From positions 1-12,952 of the forward strand of contig JACQVT010000058.1 of NCBI GenBank assembly GCA_016209665.1: a stretch of 12,952 bases of DNA, read 5' to 3'. Of the stretch, positions 1 through 7,754 are shown in pieces. Under the pieces are notes generated by a model. The model saw nothing but the letters and a program-made list of their open reading frames with translations. It was not told where the DNA came from and searched no databases. Numbering within the stretch: the stretch's first letter is position 1; the number at the start of each line of letters is the position of its first letter. The stretch comes from Planctomycetota bacterium (GTDB lineage Bacteria; Planctomycetota; Phycisphaerae; UBA1845; PWPN01). The position numbers and the translations under genes are program-made.

Positions 1-396
1 CAGCACGTGCAGCCCGGCTGTCAGCGCATCGAGTACGATCGGAGCGTGCGTGTAGTTCGGCGTCGTGATCACCACCGCATCGCACAGCCCGGCGCGCAGC
101 AGGTCGGTGTGGCGGGCGAACGTGCGGATGTCTCCGCCCCCGGCCAGCTTCACCCCCGCTTCCGCCCGCTGGGGCACAACGTCACACAAGGCCGTGGCCT
201 GACACCGGCCCACGAGTCCACGGATAATCTGCAAGTGGGCTCGACACCGGTTGCCGATGCCGATCACAACGAGCCGCACCGGCGCCGGCGCAGGGGCCGA
301 CGACGCCCCCCACACCGACGTCGCTGCCGACAAACCGGCGACACCGCCCACCGTCGTCCTGATCATCCGTCTGCGGGTGATTCCCTCGTCGCCCAT
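1..396 (-). CDS. Gfo/Idh/MocA family oxidoreductase, Tat-exported, 3' end outside window
   Basis: Only the first 132 codons are present; the frame is open to base 1. The N-terminus carries a twin-arginine-like signal (TRRRMIRT, residues 7-14) followed by a small-residue hydrophobic stretch. A Rossmann nucleotide-binding start follows ([12 protein letters not shown], about residues 43-54), then [11 protein letters not shown] and [12 protein letters not shown], both typical of the NAD(P)-binding half of Gfo/Idh/MocA proteins. The sequence leaves the window just before the expected EKP motif. A strong Shine-Dalgarno (GGGAGGAG, 401-408) fixes the ATG at 396. It lies 53 bp downstream of the heparinase-like gene on the same strand, so co-transcription is likely. 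The family oxidises or reduces sugars and related polyols with NAD(P); the substrate cannot be read from this fragment. Export before folding with bound cofactor would explain the Tat signal (inference). Confidence 0.88.
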   Translation of the reverse strand, partial: MGDEGITRRRMIRTTVGGVAGLSAATSVWGASSAPAPAPVRLVVIGIGNRCRAHLQIIRGLVGRCQATALCDVVPQRAEAGVKLAGGGDIRTFARHTDLLRAGLCDAVVITTPNYTHAPIVLDALTAGLHVL

Positions 397-449
397 TGGA
401 CTCCTCCCGTACGAACCGTATCCCCCGGTGTGTTCAAAACCCTGACCGG

Positions 450-3263
450 CTATTCCTGGTGGAGTTGTTTGACCGACGCGGGTTCGCCCGCCACCACCTG
501 CGGCGTGTCACCTGCCAGCTCGATCTCAACGTACTCCGGCTCGTTGCGCAACTGGATCGTCAGCCCCCCGGCTTCCAATCGCTGCGAACGGCCCAGGCAA
601 ACGTGGACCACCCGCCCGGCGACATCACGGCGGACAAGACACAACTGCCCCGTCAACGTCAGGCCCGCGTCGGGCACGACCACGGCGGCCGTCACCGGCT
701 GCGACGAGGCGGCCGTACCCACGACGTCCCGCGAAACGATCAGGTCCCGCCGGCCGTCGGCCAGCGTCAGCTCGACCGCCACATCCCCGTCCGACGCCGG
801 CGCCCCGTCGACCGTCCGCACGGGCAGCCGCCGGATGGCCGCGATGTTGCTCGCGGACACGTATGGCTCGACGATCGACACGAACGTCGAGGCCAGCGGG
901 GCCTGCTCGGCCCATCGGCGGGCGACGACGTGCGGCACCCAGGCCTCGTCGTTGCTCTCGAAGCTGTGACGCGAGATCGAGACCCACGATTCGCCCACGT
1001 AGGCCTCGGCACCGCTCGTCAGGTCTGTATACCGCACGCGCAGGTCGATCGGGGAGGGCAACAGCTTGTACCGGTCCTCGACCTTCCACTCCACCGACCA
1101 GCCCGGCCCGGCGGGTCCGCCGCGCCAGCTCCGCATGTGCGGATTGTCCGCGTATACGCTGGCCGGCGCATCCGGCGCGCCCCGGGTGGTGATGGTGCCG
1201 AAATGGCTCCGCGTGAATTTGGCGTGATCGCTTCCACCGACCACGCGGAAAACGTCCACCACGTAGAAGTCCCGCTCAGACACGTCGACCATCGCCGCCG
1301 TCCGTTCGTATTGGCTGCCGCCGATCAGCGCCGGACCCGACGCCCGGATGGCATGGAACTGCCGCCCGTCCGCCCACAACGTCGTCACGCCGTCGGCCTT
1401 GTGCGTATCCCGGCCATCCACCACGACCGTGTTGTGGGCCATGCTGGATGTGTACCACCTCGCCCGCGGCGCTCCCCAGCCGCCGTACTGCACCGGCGGG
1501 TAGCCGAAGTCCGGCATCAGGTCCAGCCCGCGGGCGTACAAACCAAGGTTCATCCCGTCGGCGTGCGAGTGGGCTCCGCCCGAATCGTAGTCCAACCACA
1601 GCACGCGCTCGTTGTCGCCCCTGCCGCTGCGAAGCAACCCCAGGTGCCACTGCTGCTTGTTGACGCTCGGCAGGTCGATTCGCGTGCCGACGCGGTCGAT
1701 GATCGCCGCCACCTTTCGTTGCAACGCCGCCGGATCATCCGCGAACAGATCGTGCGGCAGGCCGTCTGGCTTGCCCCCGTTGCCGTGGTACAGCGCCTGC
1801 AGAAAGCGCACGTCGTCCGTTTGCTCGTACACCCGCCACACGAAGCGGTACATCGACGGCATCAGGCTCGCCTGCCGCGAGAAGCCAACGGACACGTAAG
1901 CGTCCACCGGCACGCAGAACGCCGCCGCGTCGCCGCAGGTGGGGTAGTAGCGCTGCAAACACCAGGCGTCCATGTGGAACCGGAACGCGTCGTGCAGCCG
2001 CGGCACCCGCTTGAACATCTCCGGCAGGAACGTCGGGGCCATCCGGTCGTACATCGCCAGCAGGTTCGCCAGGCCGTGAATCGCCATGGCCGAGTACCCC
2101 GACATGCCCTTCTCGCCGCTGGTCCCGTCCACCGCCGTCGTCTTGTCCACGATGCCGGCGATGACCGCGTTCACGGCGTCGCGGTTCTCCGGCCAGGCCA
2201 GCGCCGTCATCGCGAAGGCGATGGTCACGTCCGTCTGCGGGTAGTTCGACCGAATCTTGGCCTGGTTGGTCTGACAGTCGATGAGAATCCGCTGCTCGAT
2301 GTTGCGGCGGATGTCGGCGAACGCCGCCTTGGGACTATCAAGCTTGTACTGCCGCGCCTTGCCGGCCAGAAACGCGGGTAACGATGCGTAGTCGCGCAGC
2401 CCGGCGAGCACCATGTCCCACGCCAGCACCAGCTCCCGCGTCTCCCAACACGAATCATGCCACGTCGAGACGTACCCCGCCACGCCGTCGACCTCGTAGA
2501 CTTTGCCCTCCTTCTTGAAGTCGAACGTCGGATACAGGTCCGCCACCCGGTCCAGCAGCACCCCGGCCTTGTGGGCGTACCGCCCATCACCCGTCAGCAG
2601 GTACGCCTCGCCCAGCTTATGAATGCCGTCGACGACCGCCTGCTTCCACTGGCCGTAGATCAGGTATGCCCCGATGAACCGCCACCGCTTGTCTCCATCC
2701 ACGTACCCCTCGCCGTCGTCCACGCCGAACCCGCGCAGCGGATCGTTCGCATCGGGGTGCTCGACGTTGAACAGCAGCGACCGGTCCGCCCGCTTGGGGT
2801 CGAACACGTAGTGTTCGTCCAGGCCGGACTCGTAGAACTTGCGGAAGTCGTTCTTGGGGAACTCATTCTTGCAGTGCGGGCAGCGGACCTTCCACGGCCG
2901 CTCCAGCGCCGCGATTTCCCAACTGTACATCGGCACGCCCTTCTTGCACGCCGGGCAGTGCCCGTTCGACCACACCATCCACGACCGCGTGATCGTGTGG
3001 CCGAACATCAGCGACCACAACTCATCGTCGCTCATCCTCAGCCAGGGCTCGGCCGCCCGGACGATCTCATCGCGGATCGCCGCCGCCCACGGATACTTCG
3101 CCGCGTTCTCCCGCCCCCGGGCCACCAGCGCCTCCGGGAAGAACGCGCTGCCCTCCTTCGCCGCCGCCGCTGGACTCGACGTCGTTATTGTGATCGCGAT
3201 CAACGTCCCACAAAGGCAGCGTGTTCGACCAGGCACGGTCACCATCCTCCGGCCATTCGCCAT
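450..3263 (-). CDS. Secreted heparinase II/III-family polysaccharide lyase
   Basis: A predicted protein of 937 aa. I start it at the ATG at 3263, where GGGAG lies 9 nt upstream; the frame stays open to 3320. Residues 1-35 look like a Sec signal ending in AAAA. Two Cys pairs, C103-P-A-C106 and C128-P-H-C131, form a zinc-knuckle-like segment. An alpha-helical alginate-lyase-like domain follows, with the conserved YYPTCGD at residues 439-445. The heparinase II/III beta-sandwich follows with GAHSHADG (H565, H567), LMPDFGYP (D585) and [11 protein letters not shown] (H610). Their spacing mirrors the His-x-His, Asp and His cluster that binds zinc and acts in Pedobacter heparinase II, so an active lyase acting by beta-elimination on uronic-acid polysaccharides is likely (family knowledge plus inference). 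The substrate is not determinable. It precedes the Gfo/Idh/MocA gene ending at base 1 by 53 bp, suggesting joint polysaccharide processing. Confidence 0.88.
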   Translation of the reverse strand: MANGRRMVTVPGRTRCLCGTLIAITITTSSPAAAAKEGSAFFPEALVARGRENAAKYPWAAAIRDEIVRAAEPWLRMSDDELWSLMFGHTITRSWMVWSNGHCPACKKGVPMYSWEIAALERPWKVRCPHCKNEFPKNDFRKFYESGLDEHYVFDPKRADRSLLFNVEHPDANDPLRGFGVDDGEGYVDGDKRWRFIGAYLIYGQWKQAVVDGIHKLGEAYLLTGDGRYAHKAGVLLDRVADLYPTFDFKKEGKVYEVDGVAGYVSTWHDSCWETRELVLAWDMVLAGLRDYASLPAFLAGKARQYKLDSPKAAFADIRRNIEQRILIDCQTNQAKIRSNYPQTDVTIAFAMTALAWPENRDAVNAVIAGIVDKTTAVDGTSGEKGMSGYSAMAIHGLANLLAMYDRMAPTFLPEMFKRVPRLHDAFRFHMDAWCLQRYYPTCGDAAAFCVPVDAYVSVGFSRQASLMPSMYRFVWRVYEQTDDVRFLQALYHGNGGKPDGLPHDLFADDPAALQRKVAAIIDRVGTRIDLPSVNKQQWHLGLLRSGRGDNERVLWLDYDSGGAHSHADGMNLGLYARGLDLMPDFGYPPVQYGGWGAPRARWYTSSMAHNTVVVDGRDTHKADGVTTLWADGRQFHAIRASGPALIGGSQYERTAAMVDVSERDFYVVDVFRVVGGSDHAKFTRSHFGTITTRGAPDAPASVYADNPHMRSWRGGPAGPGWSVEWKVEDRYKLLPSPIDLRVRYTDLTSGAEAYVGESWVSISRHSFESNDEAWVPHVVARRWAEQAPLASTFVSIVEPYVSASNIAAIRRLPVRTVDGAPASDGDVAVELTLADGRRDLIVSRDVVGTAASSQPVTAAVVVPDAGLTLTGQLCLVRRDVAGRVVHVCLGRSQRLEAGGLTIQLRNEPEYVEIELAGDTPQVVAGEPASVKQLHQE

Positions 3264-3379
3264 GTACCTATACTCCCAACGAGCCGCGCGCCGCCAACCG
3301 GCCAGGTACCGAGCCCGCACGGCGTCACAAGCCTACCCCAGGCACGGGATTTCTTCACCCAAGGAATTGAGGACCAGAA

Positions 3380-3931
3380 TCAATCCGCGAAGAACTCGTC
3401 AACCTGGCACGAGAACCCCGGCAGGACCGTCTCGTCGGTCAGCGTGTCGCCGCGGGCAAGAACGGACGGCTCGGCATCCCGGCTGTAGACGTGCACCCGG
3501 CACGACTTCGGATCAATCACCCACACGCGATCGACGCCCATCCGCAGGTACTCGCCCACCTTCTCCACCATCTCCCGCCACCCTTGCCCCTTGCCGACGA
3601 TCTCAACCACCAGGTTCGGCGGTACGGCGGAGAAGCCATCGAGCCGAGTCTGCTTCGGCAGTCGTTCATACGCGTAGTAGGCTACATCCGCCCCTCTCAC
3701 GGTGTCAGGCTGCGTCTCCACCGCGAAGCCTACCTCGCCTGTCAGGGTGCGTCCCAGCCGAGTCCGACGTTCCCATTCCCACAACAAGCCGGCGATCCTG
3801 GCCGTCACTCTGCTGTGCGATAATCCGCCCGGCGACAAGGTGATTACCTCCCCGCGCACCAGTTCACAGGGACCCAGTCCCGCGGCGATCCGCTCGAACT
3901 CGATGGCGGTCGTGAGTGTTCGGGTCGACAT
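3380..3931 (-). CDS. Uma2 family endonuclease (DUF820)
   Basis: A protein of 183 aa with the Uma2/DUF820 layout. It has an N-terminal 'ELVRGEVITLSPGG' strand-turn, then SHSRVTARIAGLLWEW, RGADVAYY, and PPNLVVEIVGKG followed by KVGEYLRMGVDRVWVIDPKSC. In this family the Asp, the Glu of VEI and the later Lys form a PD-(D/E)xK-like nuclease site. Here the usual PD is AD and the usual VEI(L)S has Gly for Ser. These proteins are hugely expanded in Planctomycetota and cyanobacteria, and their biological role is largely unknown. The start at 3931 has GAGGG 7 nt upstream. An ATG two codons earlier (3937) is equally possible. It lies upstream of the lyase gene on the same strand with a gap of 116 bp; a functional link is not implied. 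Confidence 0.87.
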   Translation of the reverse strand: MSTRTLTTAIEFERIAAGLGPCELVRGEVITLSPGGLSHSRVTARIAGLLWEWERRTRLGRTLTGEVGFAVETQPDTVRGADVAYYAYERLPKQTRLDGFSAVPPNLVVEIVGKGQGWREMVEKVGEYLRMGVDRVWVIDPKSCRVHVYSRDAEPSVLARGDTLTDETVLPGFSCQVDEFFAD

Positions 3932-3951
3932 GGTCATGCCCTCGTCTCTCC

Positions 3952-3980
3952 ATTGTACCCCGCCGAAGCCCCAGGACCAA
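3952..3980 (-). promoter_or_regulatory. Possible sigma70-type promoter for the Uma2 gene
   Basis: On the minus strand a TACAAT -10 (3957-3952) lies 17 bp after TTGGTC (3980-3975). The -10 is five of six to consensus, but the -35 keeps only TTG. The start point would fall only about 10 nt before the start codon, which is short, so this is a tentative call. Confidence 0.25.
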
Positions 3981-4089
3981 CCACCCGTCCGCGCTCTCGG
4001 CCACACGATTGACTCTGGACCGCCAAGTCGTCACCATGCACTCGCCCGACGGTTCGTCAACCGCTGGTTAACTTCATGGAGAACCCATC

Positions 4090-5385
4090 ATGTCGCGACT
4101 GGACAAGACTCCCAACCGCACGAGCCGCAAGACCACGCGTCGCAGCTTCATCGCACGCACCGCCGCCTCGGCCGGCCTCGCCGCAACCACCCTGCCCCAC
4201 AAGGTGTCCGCCCGGGTACTCGGGGCCAACGACCGCATCGGCTTCGGCATGATCGGCTGCGGCGGCGAGGGCAACGCCCTCATGGGCCTGGTCAAGCAGC
4301 TTCGCGACGCCGGCACCAAGGTCGAGATCGTCGCCGTCTGCGACATCTACCGCCCTCGCTTGAGCAAGGCGGCCAAGCTGCACGCGGCCAAGGCTTACGA
4401 CGACCATCGCGAGCTGCTCGCCGACGCCAACGTCGACGCCGTCGGCATCGCCACGCCCGACCACATCCACGGCGGCCAGGTCATCAACGCCGTCCGGGCG
4501 GGCAAGCACGTCTACTGCGAGAAACCGGTCACCCACTGGCGGCAGTTCGAGCTGACCAAACAGATGGCCGCCGAGGTCCGCAAGTCCGGCTGCGTCTTCC
4601 AGCTCGGCACCCAGTACATGTCCGACTCCGCCTGGCACCAGGCCCGCAAGCTCATCGCGGAGGGCCTCATCGGCAAGCCGCTCCACGCCGAGTGCGGCTT
4701 CTTCCGCATCGGCGACTGGGGCGAGCGCGGCATGCCCATCGACGATGCCAACGCCCAGCCCGGCCCCGACCTGAACTGGGAGGCCTTCCTCGGCGACGCC
4801 CCCAAACGCCCGTTCGACGTCAGCCGCTTCTTCCGCTGGCGGATGTACGAGGACTACTCCGGCGGTCCCGTCACCGACCTCTATCCCCATGCGATCACGC
4901 AGGCGATCTATATGCTCGGCGTCACCTTCCCCAGCCTCGCCACCGCCATCGGCGGCAAGATGCGTTACGAGGAGCGCGAGGTGCCCGACACGTTCCACAT
5001 GCTCGTCGACTACCCCGAAAAGGTCGCGCTGACCATGGTCGGCACGCAGGGCAGCGATCACGCTTGCGCCCCCGCCCGCCCCCCAAGCCGCGCTCCGATC
5101 ATCCGCGGCTGGGAGGGCACCCTGACGTTCGAGGGCGAGGAGATCGTCTTTACGCCCGGCCCCGGCAACAAGACTCACCCCGCCAAGCGCATCCGCATCG
5201 AGCGTCCCTTCGACCACGTGCGCCACATGGCCAACTTCCTGGAGTGCTGCCGCACCGGCCAACCGCCCTACTGCCCGGTCGACCTCGCCTACCACGTCCA
5301 GACCGCCCTGCAGATGGCCACTCTCGCCATGCGGGCCGGCAAAACGGCCAAGTTCGACCGGGCGCAGGAGGCGATCGTGATCTGA
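4090..5385 (+). CDS. Gfo/Idh/MocA family oxidoreductase, Tat-exported
   Basis: A complete protein of 431 aa, within the usual range for this family. Residues 15-23 (TTRRSFIAR) are a clear twin-arginine motif (R17, R18) followed by an Ala-rich hydrophobic stretch. The Rossmann motif GCGGEG spans 56-61, CDIYRPRL follows, and the family hallmark EKP is at 144-146. The C-terminal alpha/beta half carries GGPVTDLYPHAITQ, where H267 matches the conserved catalytic-region His. GGAGAA at 4078-4083, 6 nt upstream, supports the ATG at 4090. Such exported oxidoreductases are abundant in Planctomycetota and are thought to act on sugars in the periplasm; the substrate is unknown. It is divergent from the Uma2/lyase/oxidoreductase run. 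One odd segment, residues about 322-336, is Pro/Ala/Arg-rich and includes a run of C codons; it looks like an insertion before the conserved IIRGWEGTL. Confidence 0.93.
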   Translation: MSRLDKTPNRTSRKTTRRSFIARTAASAGLAATTLPHKVSARVLGANDRIGFGMIGCGGEGNALMGLVKQLRDAGTKVEIVAVCDIYRPRLSKAAKLHAAKAYDDHRELLADANVDAVGIATPDHIHGGQVINAVRAGKHVYCEKPVTHWRQFELTKQMAAEVRKSGCVFQLGTQYMSDSAWHQARKLIAEGLIGKPLHAECGFFRIGDWGERGMPIDDANAQPGPDLNWEAFLGDAPKRPFDVSRFFRWRMYEDYSGGPVTDLYPHAITQAIYMLGVTFPSLATAIGGKMRYEEREVPDTFHMLVDYPEKVALTMVGTQGSDHACAPARPPSRAPIIRGWEGTLTFEGEEIVFTPGPGNKTHPAKRIRIERPFDHVRHMANFLECCRTGQPPYCPVDLAYHVQTALQMATLAMRAGKTAKFDRAQEAIVI

Positions 5386-5390
5386 CGGGC

Positions 5391-5446
5391 CTGCGGCCTG
5401 CGGCGTGCGGCTTGGGGTGTGCGGCTTGAGGCTTGCGGCTTGAGGT
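5391..5446. repeat. Seven-nucleotide tandem repeat, eight degenerate units
   Basis: Eight consecutive 7-mers follow the oxidoreductase stop codon by 5 nt: CTGCGGC, CTGCGGC, GTGCGGC, TTGGGGT, GTGCGGC, TTGAGGC, TTGCGGC and TTGAGGT. The consensus is YTGMGGC. The period is exact throughout, with no indels. The array lies in a 145-bp intergenic region and is not coding for either neighbour. Confidence 0.8.
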
Positions 5447-5456
5447 CGCCGCAAGC
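5431..5456 (+). terminator. Stem-loop at the end of the heptamer array
   Basis: GCTTGCGGC (5431-5439) pairs perfectly with GCCGCAAGC (5448-5456) around an 8-nt loop. The left arm is made of the last heptamer units and the right arm is their inverted copy. No T-tract follows, so it is not a classic intrinsic terminator. It may still stabilise the 3' end of the oxidoreductase transcript or act as a weak terminator. Confidence 0.4.
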
Positions 5457-5530
5457 GGCCCTCCGTGGTGAGCTTCAGGGTACATTGATTCTGCGGATGC
5501 GGGGATGAGCGGTAGTGGAGGATCACGCAT

Positions 5531-6910
5531 ATGTCTTCCCACAGCGATGAGCACGGTCGCACCGGTTACACAACAATGATCATCCTGGGCATCTTGCCCG
5601 TCACCATAGCGGCGCTGACGGCGGACGTACTCGCGGCGGATCTGAAGCCGCCCCCGCCCGACCCGGCCAAACCCGTCAACTACATCGAATGGCTCAACAA
5701 GATACTGGACGCCAATGTGAAGGAGAATGCCGCCGACGTGTATGGCCAAGCGTTCGCCAAGATGAAGCCGCTCGAAGGCGACTGGGGCGACACACTGGAC
5801 GGCCCTTGGTCAGACAACAAGTCCGTCTCCGGCTGGCTGGCGGCCAACCGCGAGGGATTGGCGCTGTACCGCAAGGCCTCCGCCATGCACGAGTGCTTCT
5901 TCCAGATCGACGATCCAACGCCGCAGGGTGATGTCCGCATGGACCATCTGCTCGTCGAAGTGCTCCTGCCATCTCTGCAATCCCACCGGGACGCGACCAA
6001 AGGCCTCATTGCCGAAGGCTACCAGGCCTGGGCCCGGGGCGATTTCAAAACCCTTCCCACGAACGCCATCGTCGTGCTGCGGGCGGCCCATCACCTCGAT
6101 ACGGGCCCATCCCTCATGCATCGGTTGGCGGCTACGGCCAGCTATGCCCTCGCCTACGGGACGCTACGAGACTCGCTCGCCCTCGCGGATGACCCGTCGA
6201 CGCTTGCCGCCCGTATCTTGGCCGAACTGAAAACCGCTGACCCCCCGCGATCGCCCACGAATCAGGCGTACTTCATGGAGCGGATTATCGTGTGGGACCT
6301 GTGTCAGCGGCTCTTCGTCCCCCGCGGGCTCTTGGGTGGATGGACGCTCCACAAGCCGATCCTCAACCTGATCGCCAGTCTGGACAACTTGACCCCGGCC
6401 CAACTCCAGACAGTGGCCCAGGCCGGCCCCGGCCCCGTGCTGGATTTCACCAACCTCTACTTCGACGCCATCGACGAGTGGGTCGCCAAGCCGTACCACC
6501 TGGCGGCCGCGGAGACTGATCACCTCGACCGAATGCCCAAGACCAATCCGAATCCTCTCGTTCAGGTCCTGATAGGCTCGCTGCTGCGATCCCGCACGCT
6601 GGACGAACGAGCAACGGCCTCGCGGCGGGCCACACGCCTGGTCGCCCACATCCTGGTCTATCACGGCAGGACCAGCACTTACCCCACCTCTCTCGACGAC
6701 CTGAAGACCGCCGAACTCAAGGAGATCCGCGCCGACCCGTTCAGCGGCCGGGACTTCGTGTACAGAAAGCAGGGCACCAGCTTTGTGCTGTACAGCGCGG
6801 CCGAGAACCTCAAGGACGACACCGGCCATCACGACGAAAGTTGGAAAGACGGTGACTTCGTCTTCTGGCCCGTCCAGTCCAAGTTAAGCAGACCACCCCC
6901 AACCCGATGA
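5531..6910 (+). CDS. Secreted protein of unknown function with pseudopilin-like C-terminus
   Basis: A protein of 459 aa that I cannot assign to a named family. GGAGG at 5517-5521, 9 nt upstream, supports the ATG at 5531. Residues about 16-36 (from MIILGILPV to DVLAA) form a hydrophobic segment read as a signal peptide or membrane anchor, followed by a Pro-rich linker. The middle (about 45-360) is predicted mostly helical and Ala/Leu-rich, with no recognised catalytic motif. The C-terminus (about 380-447) reads YPTSLDDLK, then ADPFSGRDFVYR (D402), then FVLYSAAENLKDD. This 'YPxSLxxL...DPFSG...Y...LYS' pattern recurs at the end of many Planctomycetota secreted proteins and resembles the C-terminal part of type II secretion pseudopilins (family knowledge). 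It stands alone between the heptamer array and the toxin-antitoxin remnant. Confidence 0.85.
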   Translation: MSSHSDEHGRTGYTTMIILGILPVTIAALTADVLAADLKPPPPDPAKPVNYIEWLNKILDANVKENAADVYGQAFAKMKPLEGDWGDTLDGPWSDNKSVSGWLAANREGLALYRKASAMHECFFQIDDPTPQGDVRMDHLLVEVLLPSLQSHRDATKGLIAEGYQAWARGDFKTLPTNAIVVLRAAHHLDTGPSLMHRLAATASYALAYGTLRDSLALADDPSTLAARILAELKTADPPRSPTNQAYFMERIIVWDLCQRLFVPRGLLGGWTLHKPILNLIASLDNLTPAQLQTVAQAGPGPVLDFTNLYFDAIDEWVAKPYHLAAAETDHLDRMPKTNPNPLVQVLIGSLLRSRTLDERATASRRATRLVAHILVYHGRTSTYPTSLDDLKTAELKEIRADPFSGRDFVYRKQGTSFVLYSAAENLKDDTGHHDESWKDGDFVFWPVQSKLSRPPPTR

Positions 6911-7001
6911 GCCCGCTCGAGCCCGGCGACCAAGCCTCCCGGTCCGTCGCTGGTCCAAGACTCGCGCCCCATTCCGGAACTGATCTCGAAGGGGTGACGG
7001 C

Positions 7002-7030
7002 TTGACAGAAGGCGCGATCTATAGTATATT
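7002..7030 (+). promoter_or_regulatory. Near-consensus sigma70 promoter of the toxin-antitoxin remnant
   Basis: A perfect TTGACA (7002-7007), a 17-bp spacer, and TATATT (7025-7030). The start point would lie near 7037. It is AT-rich in an otherwise GC-rich region. It drives the short toxin remnant and the antitoxin. The TTG at 7002 is the -35 box, not a start codon. Confidence 0.8.
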
Positions 7031-7038
7031 TACTATAG
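7019..7038. promoter_or_regulatory. Operator palindrome over the -10 box
   Basis: CTATAGTA (7019-7026) and TACTATAG (7031-7038) form a perfect 8-bp inverted repeat around TATT. The palindrome covers the whole -10 element. Antitoxins of the HigA type bind such palindromes and repress their own operon, so the antitoxin encoded 70-90 bp downstream is the expected ligand (inference). Confidence 0.7.
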
Positions 7039-7041
7039 CGA

Positions 7042-7134
7042 ATGGAACCCGGACAACCGACGTTGAAATCCGTACGATGGGTCGGGGGGAGTCGCGAGGA
7101 CTGCGGACGATGGCAAGAAACGAGAGACAAATGA
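7042..7134 (+). pseudogene. N-terminal remnant of a Gp49/RelE-like (HigB-type) toxin
   Basis: A frame of 30 codons starts with ATG right after the promoter. Residues 8-20 read LKSVRWVGGSRED, which matches the start of phage-derived Gp49-like toxins of the RelE/ParE superfamily (pattern K-P-V-x-W-V-G-S-S-x-x-D-L-R). After GAC at 7099-7101 the frame degenerates, but the neighbouring frame continues with LRTMARNERQM, as the toxin family would. One lost C in a former GACCTG would explain this. The frame stops at 7132-7134, and the remaining roughly 80 toxin residues, including the catalytic core, are absent. The stop overlaps an antitoxin-frame ATG at 7131 (ATGA). The peptide may still act as a translated leader that couples translation to the antitoxin. 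Confidence 0.65.
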
Positions 7135-7481
7135 ACCGGCGCCGGGGGGCTAGGGTCCCCGTTGCGGCGGGCAGCGGCAACGTCTTCGCCGACGCAGCTC
7201 TTCCCGACGCCGACGAGTTACAGATGAAGGCGGAGTTCACCCGTCAGCTCCACAACCGCATTAAGGCCCTCGGGTTGACTCAAGTGCAGGCCGGGCGGCG
7301 GCTCGGCCTTAAGCAGCCGGACGTCTCCAGGCTCATGCGGGGGCGATTCACCGGTTTCTCCGTCGATCGGCTCATCGCCCTGCTCAACGCTCTCCAGATC
7401 GACGTGGAGATCATCCTTCGTCCACACGAGCACGATCGGGGCGGCCGGGGCAACGTGCGCGTCGTCGCGGCTTTCGCGTGA
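7110..7481 (+). CDS. HigA-type antitoxin, XRE-family helix-turn-helix regulator
   Basis: About 123 aa from the ATG at 7110, which has GAGGA 9 nt upstream. The ATG at 7131, coupled to the toxin-remnant stop, is a good alternative giving 116 aa. After a short basic leader the protein begins with SGNVFADAALPDADEL, the signature start of antitoxins paired with Gp49-like toxins. The XRE helix-turn-helix follows: KALGLTQVQAGRRLGLKQPDVSRLMRG, then FSVDRLIALLNALQIDVEIILRP. The DNA-binding domain looks intact. It would bind the palindrome at 7019-7038 and repress its own promoter. The partner toxin is reduced to about 30 codons, so this is an orphan antitoxin or autoregulator. The tail (RGGRGNVRVVAAFA) is longer than usual. 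Confidence 0.85.
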   Translation: MARNERQMNRRRGARVPVAAGSGNVFADAALPDADELQMKAEFTRQLHNRIKALGLTQVQAGRRLGLKQPDVSRLMRGRFTGFSVDRLIALLNALQIDVEIILRPHEHDRGGRGNVRVVAAFA

Positions 7482-7520
7482 GCCCGCTGATCGGTCTCGG
7501 ACAAGACGGGAGGGACGACG

Positions 7521-7754
7521 ATGGCTGCCCCTGCCGGGCTGGGCCGGTATCGGCTGTGGCTGATGGTCCCGTGTGTTCTGCCTTTGAGTACCGGCACGGC
7601 CCGGACCCCGACAACCATGTCGACGTCGACGGCAACGGCCCGGTCGCCCCGCTGCGTGCGAACCGGCGGCAGAACACCGTCCGGACGTCCAACTGGCCTT
7701 GAGTCTTCGGGCCCACGCGAGAGCGACGCCCTGCCGTGTCAGGCCCCCGCCTGA
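7521..7754 (+). CDS. Doubtful small protein with signal-like N-terminus
   Basis: A 77-codon frame with a strong Shine-Dalgarno (GGGAGGG, 7508-7514, 6 nt spacing). Residues 7-26 ([20 protein letters not shown]) resemble a signal peptide. The rest is low-complexity Thr/Ser/Arg/Pro with no recognised domain, and its codon choice is poor for this genome. It overlaps the 3' end of the convergent reductase gene by 16 bp. It may be the 5' stub of a lost secreted protein or a chance frame. It is the only candidate gene in 7482-7738. Confidence 0.25.
   Translation: MAAPAGLGRYRLWLMVPCVLPLSTGTARTPTTMSTSTATARSPRCVRTGGRTPSGRPTGLESSGPRESDALPCQAPA

Noticed and set aside
396..2381. A 661-codon rightward frame opposite the lyase gene
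   Set aside because: It is antisense to a gene with clear family motifs. The product is His/Arg/Pro-rich without domains, the usual shadow in GC-rich DNA.
4009..4014. TTGACT upstream of the oxidoreductase at 4090 as a -35 box
   Set aside because: No acceptable -10 follows at 16-18 bp.
5481..5486. TACATT as a -10 box for the secreted protein at 5531
   Set aside because: No -35-like sequence at the right distance; left uncalled.
4057..5562. A 501-codon leftward frame opposite the second oxidoreductase
   Set aside because: The translated sequence is Gly/Ala/Val/Asp-rich and lacks any domain, while the plus strand carries a complete, well-motivated gene.
7002..7109. TTG at 7002 as the start of the antitoxin
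   Set aside because: That TTG is the -35 box of the promoter, and the -10 lies inside the proposed coding region. The family-like sequence begins at SGNVFAD, well downstream.
7602..7650. '[12 protein letters not shown]' in one frame of the gap read as a calcium-binding dockerin fragment
   Set aside because: It is isolated, lacks the second repeat and the hydrophobic positions, and the frame has no start or flanking domain.
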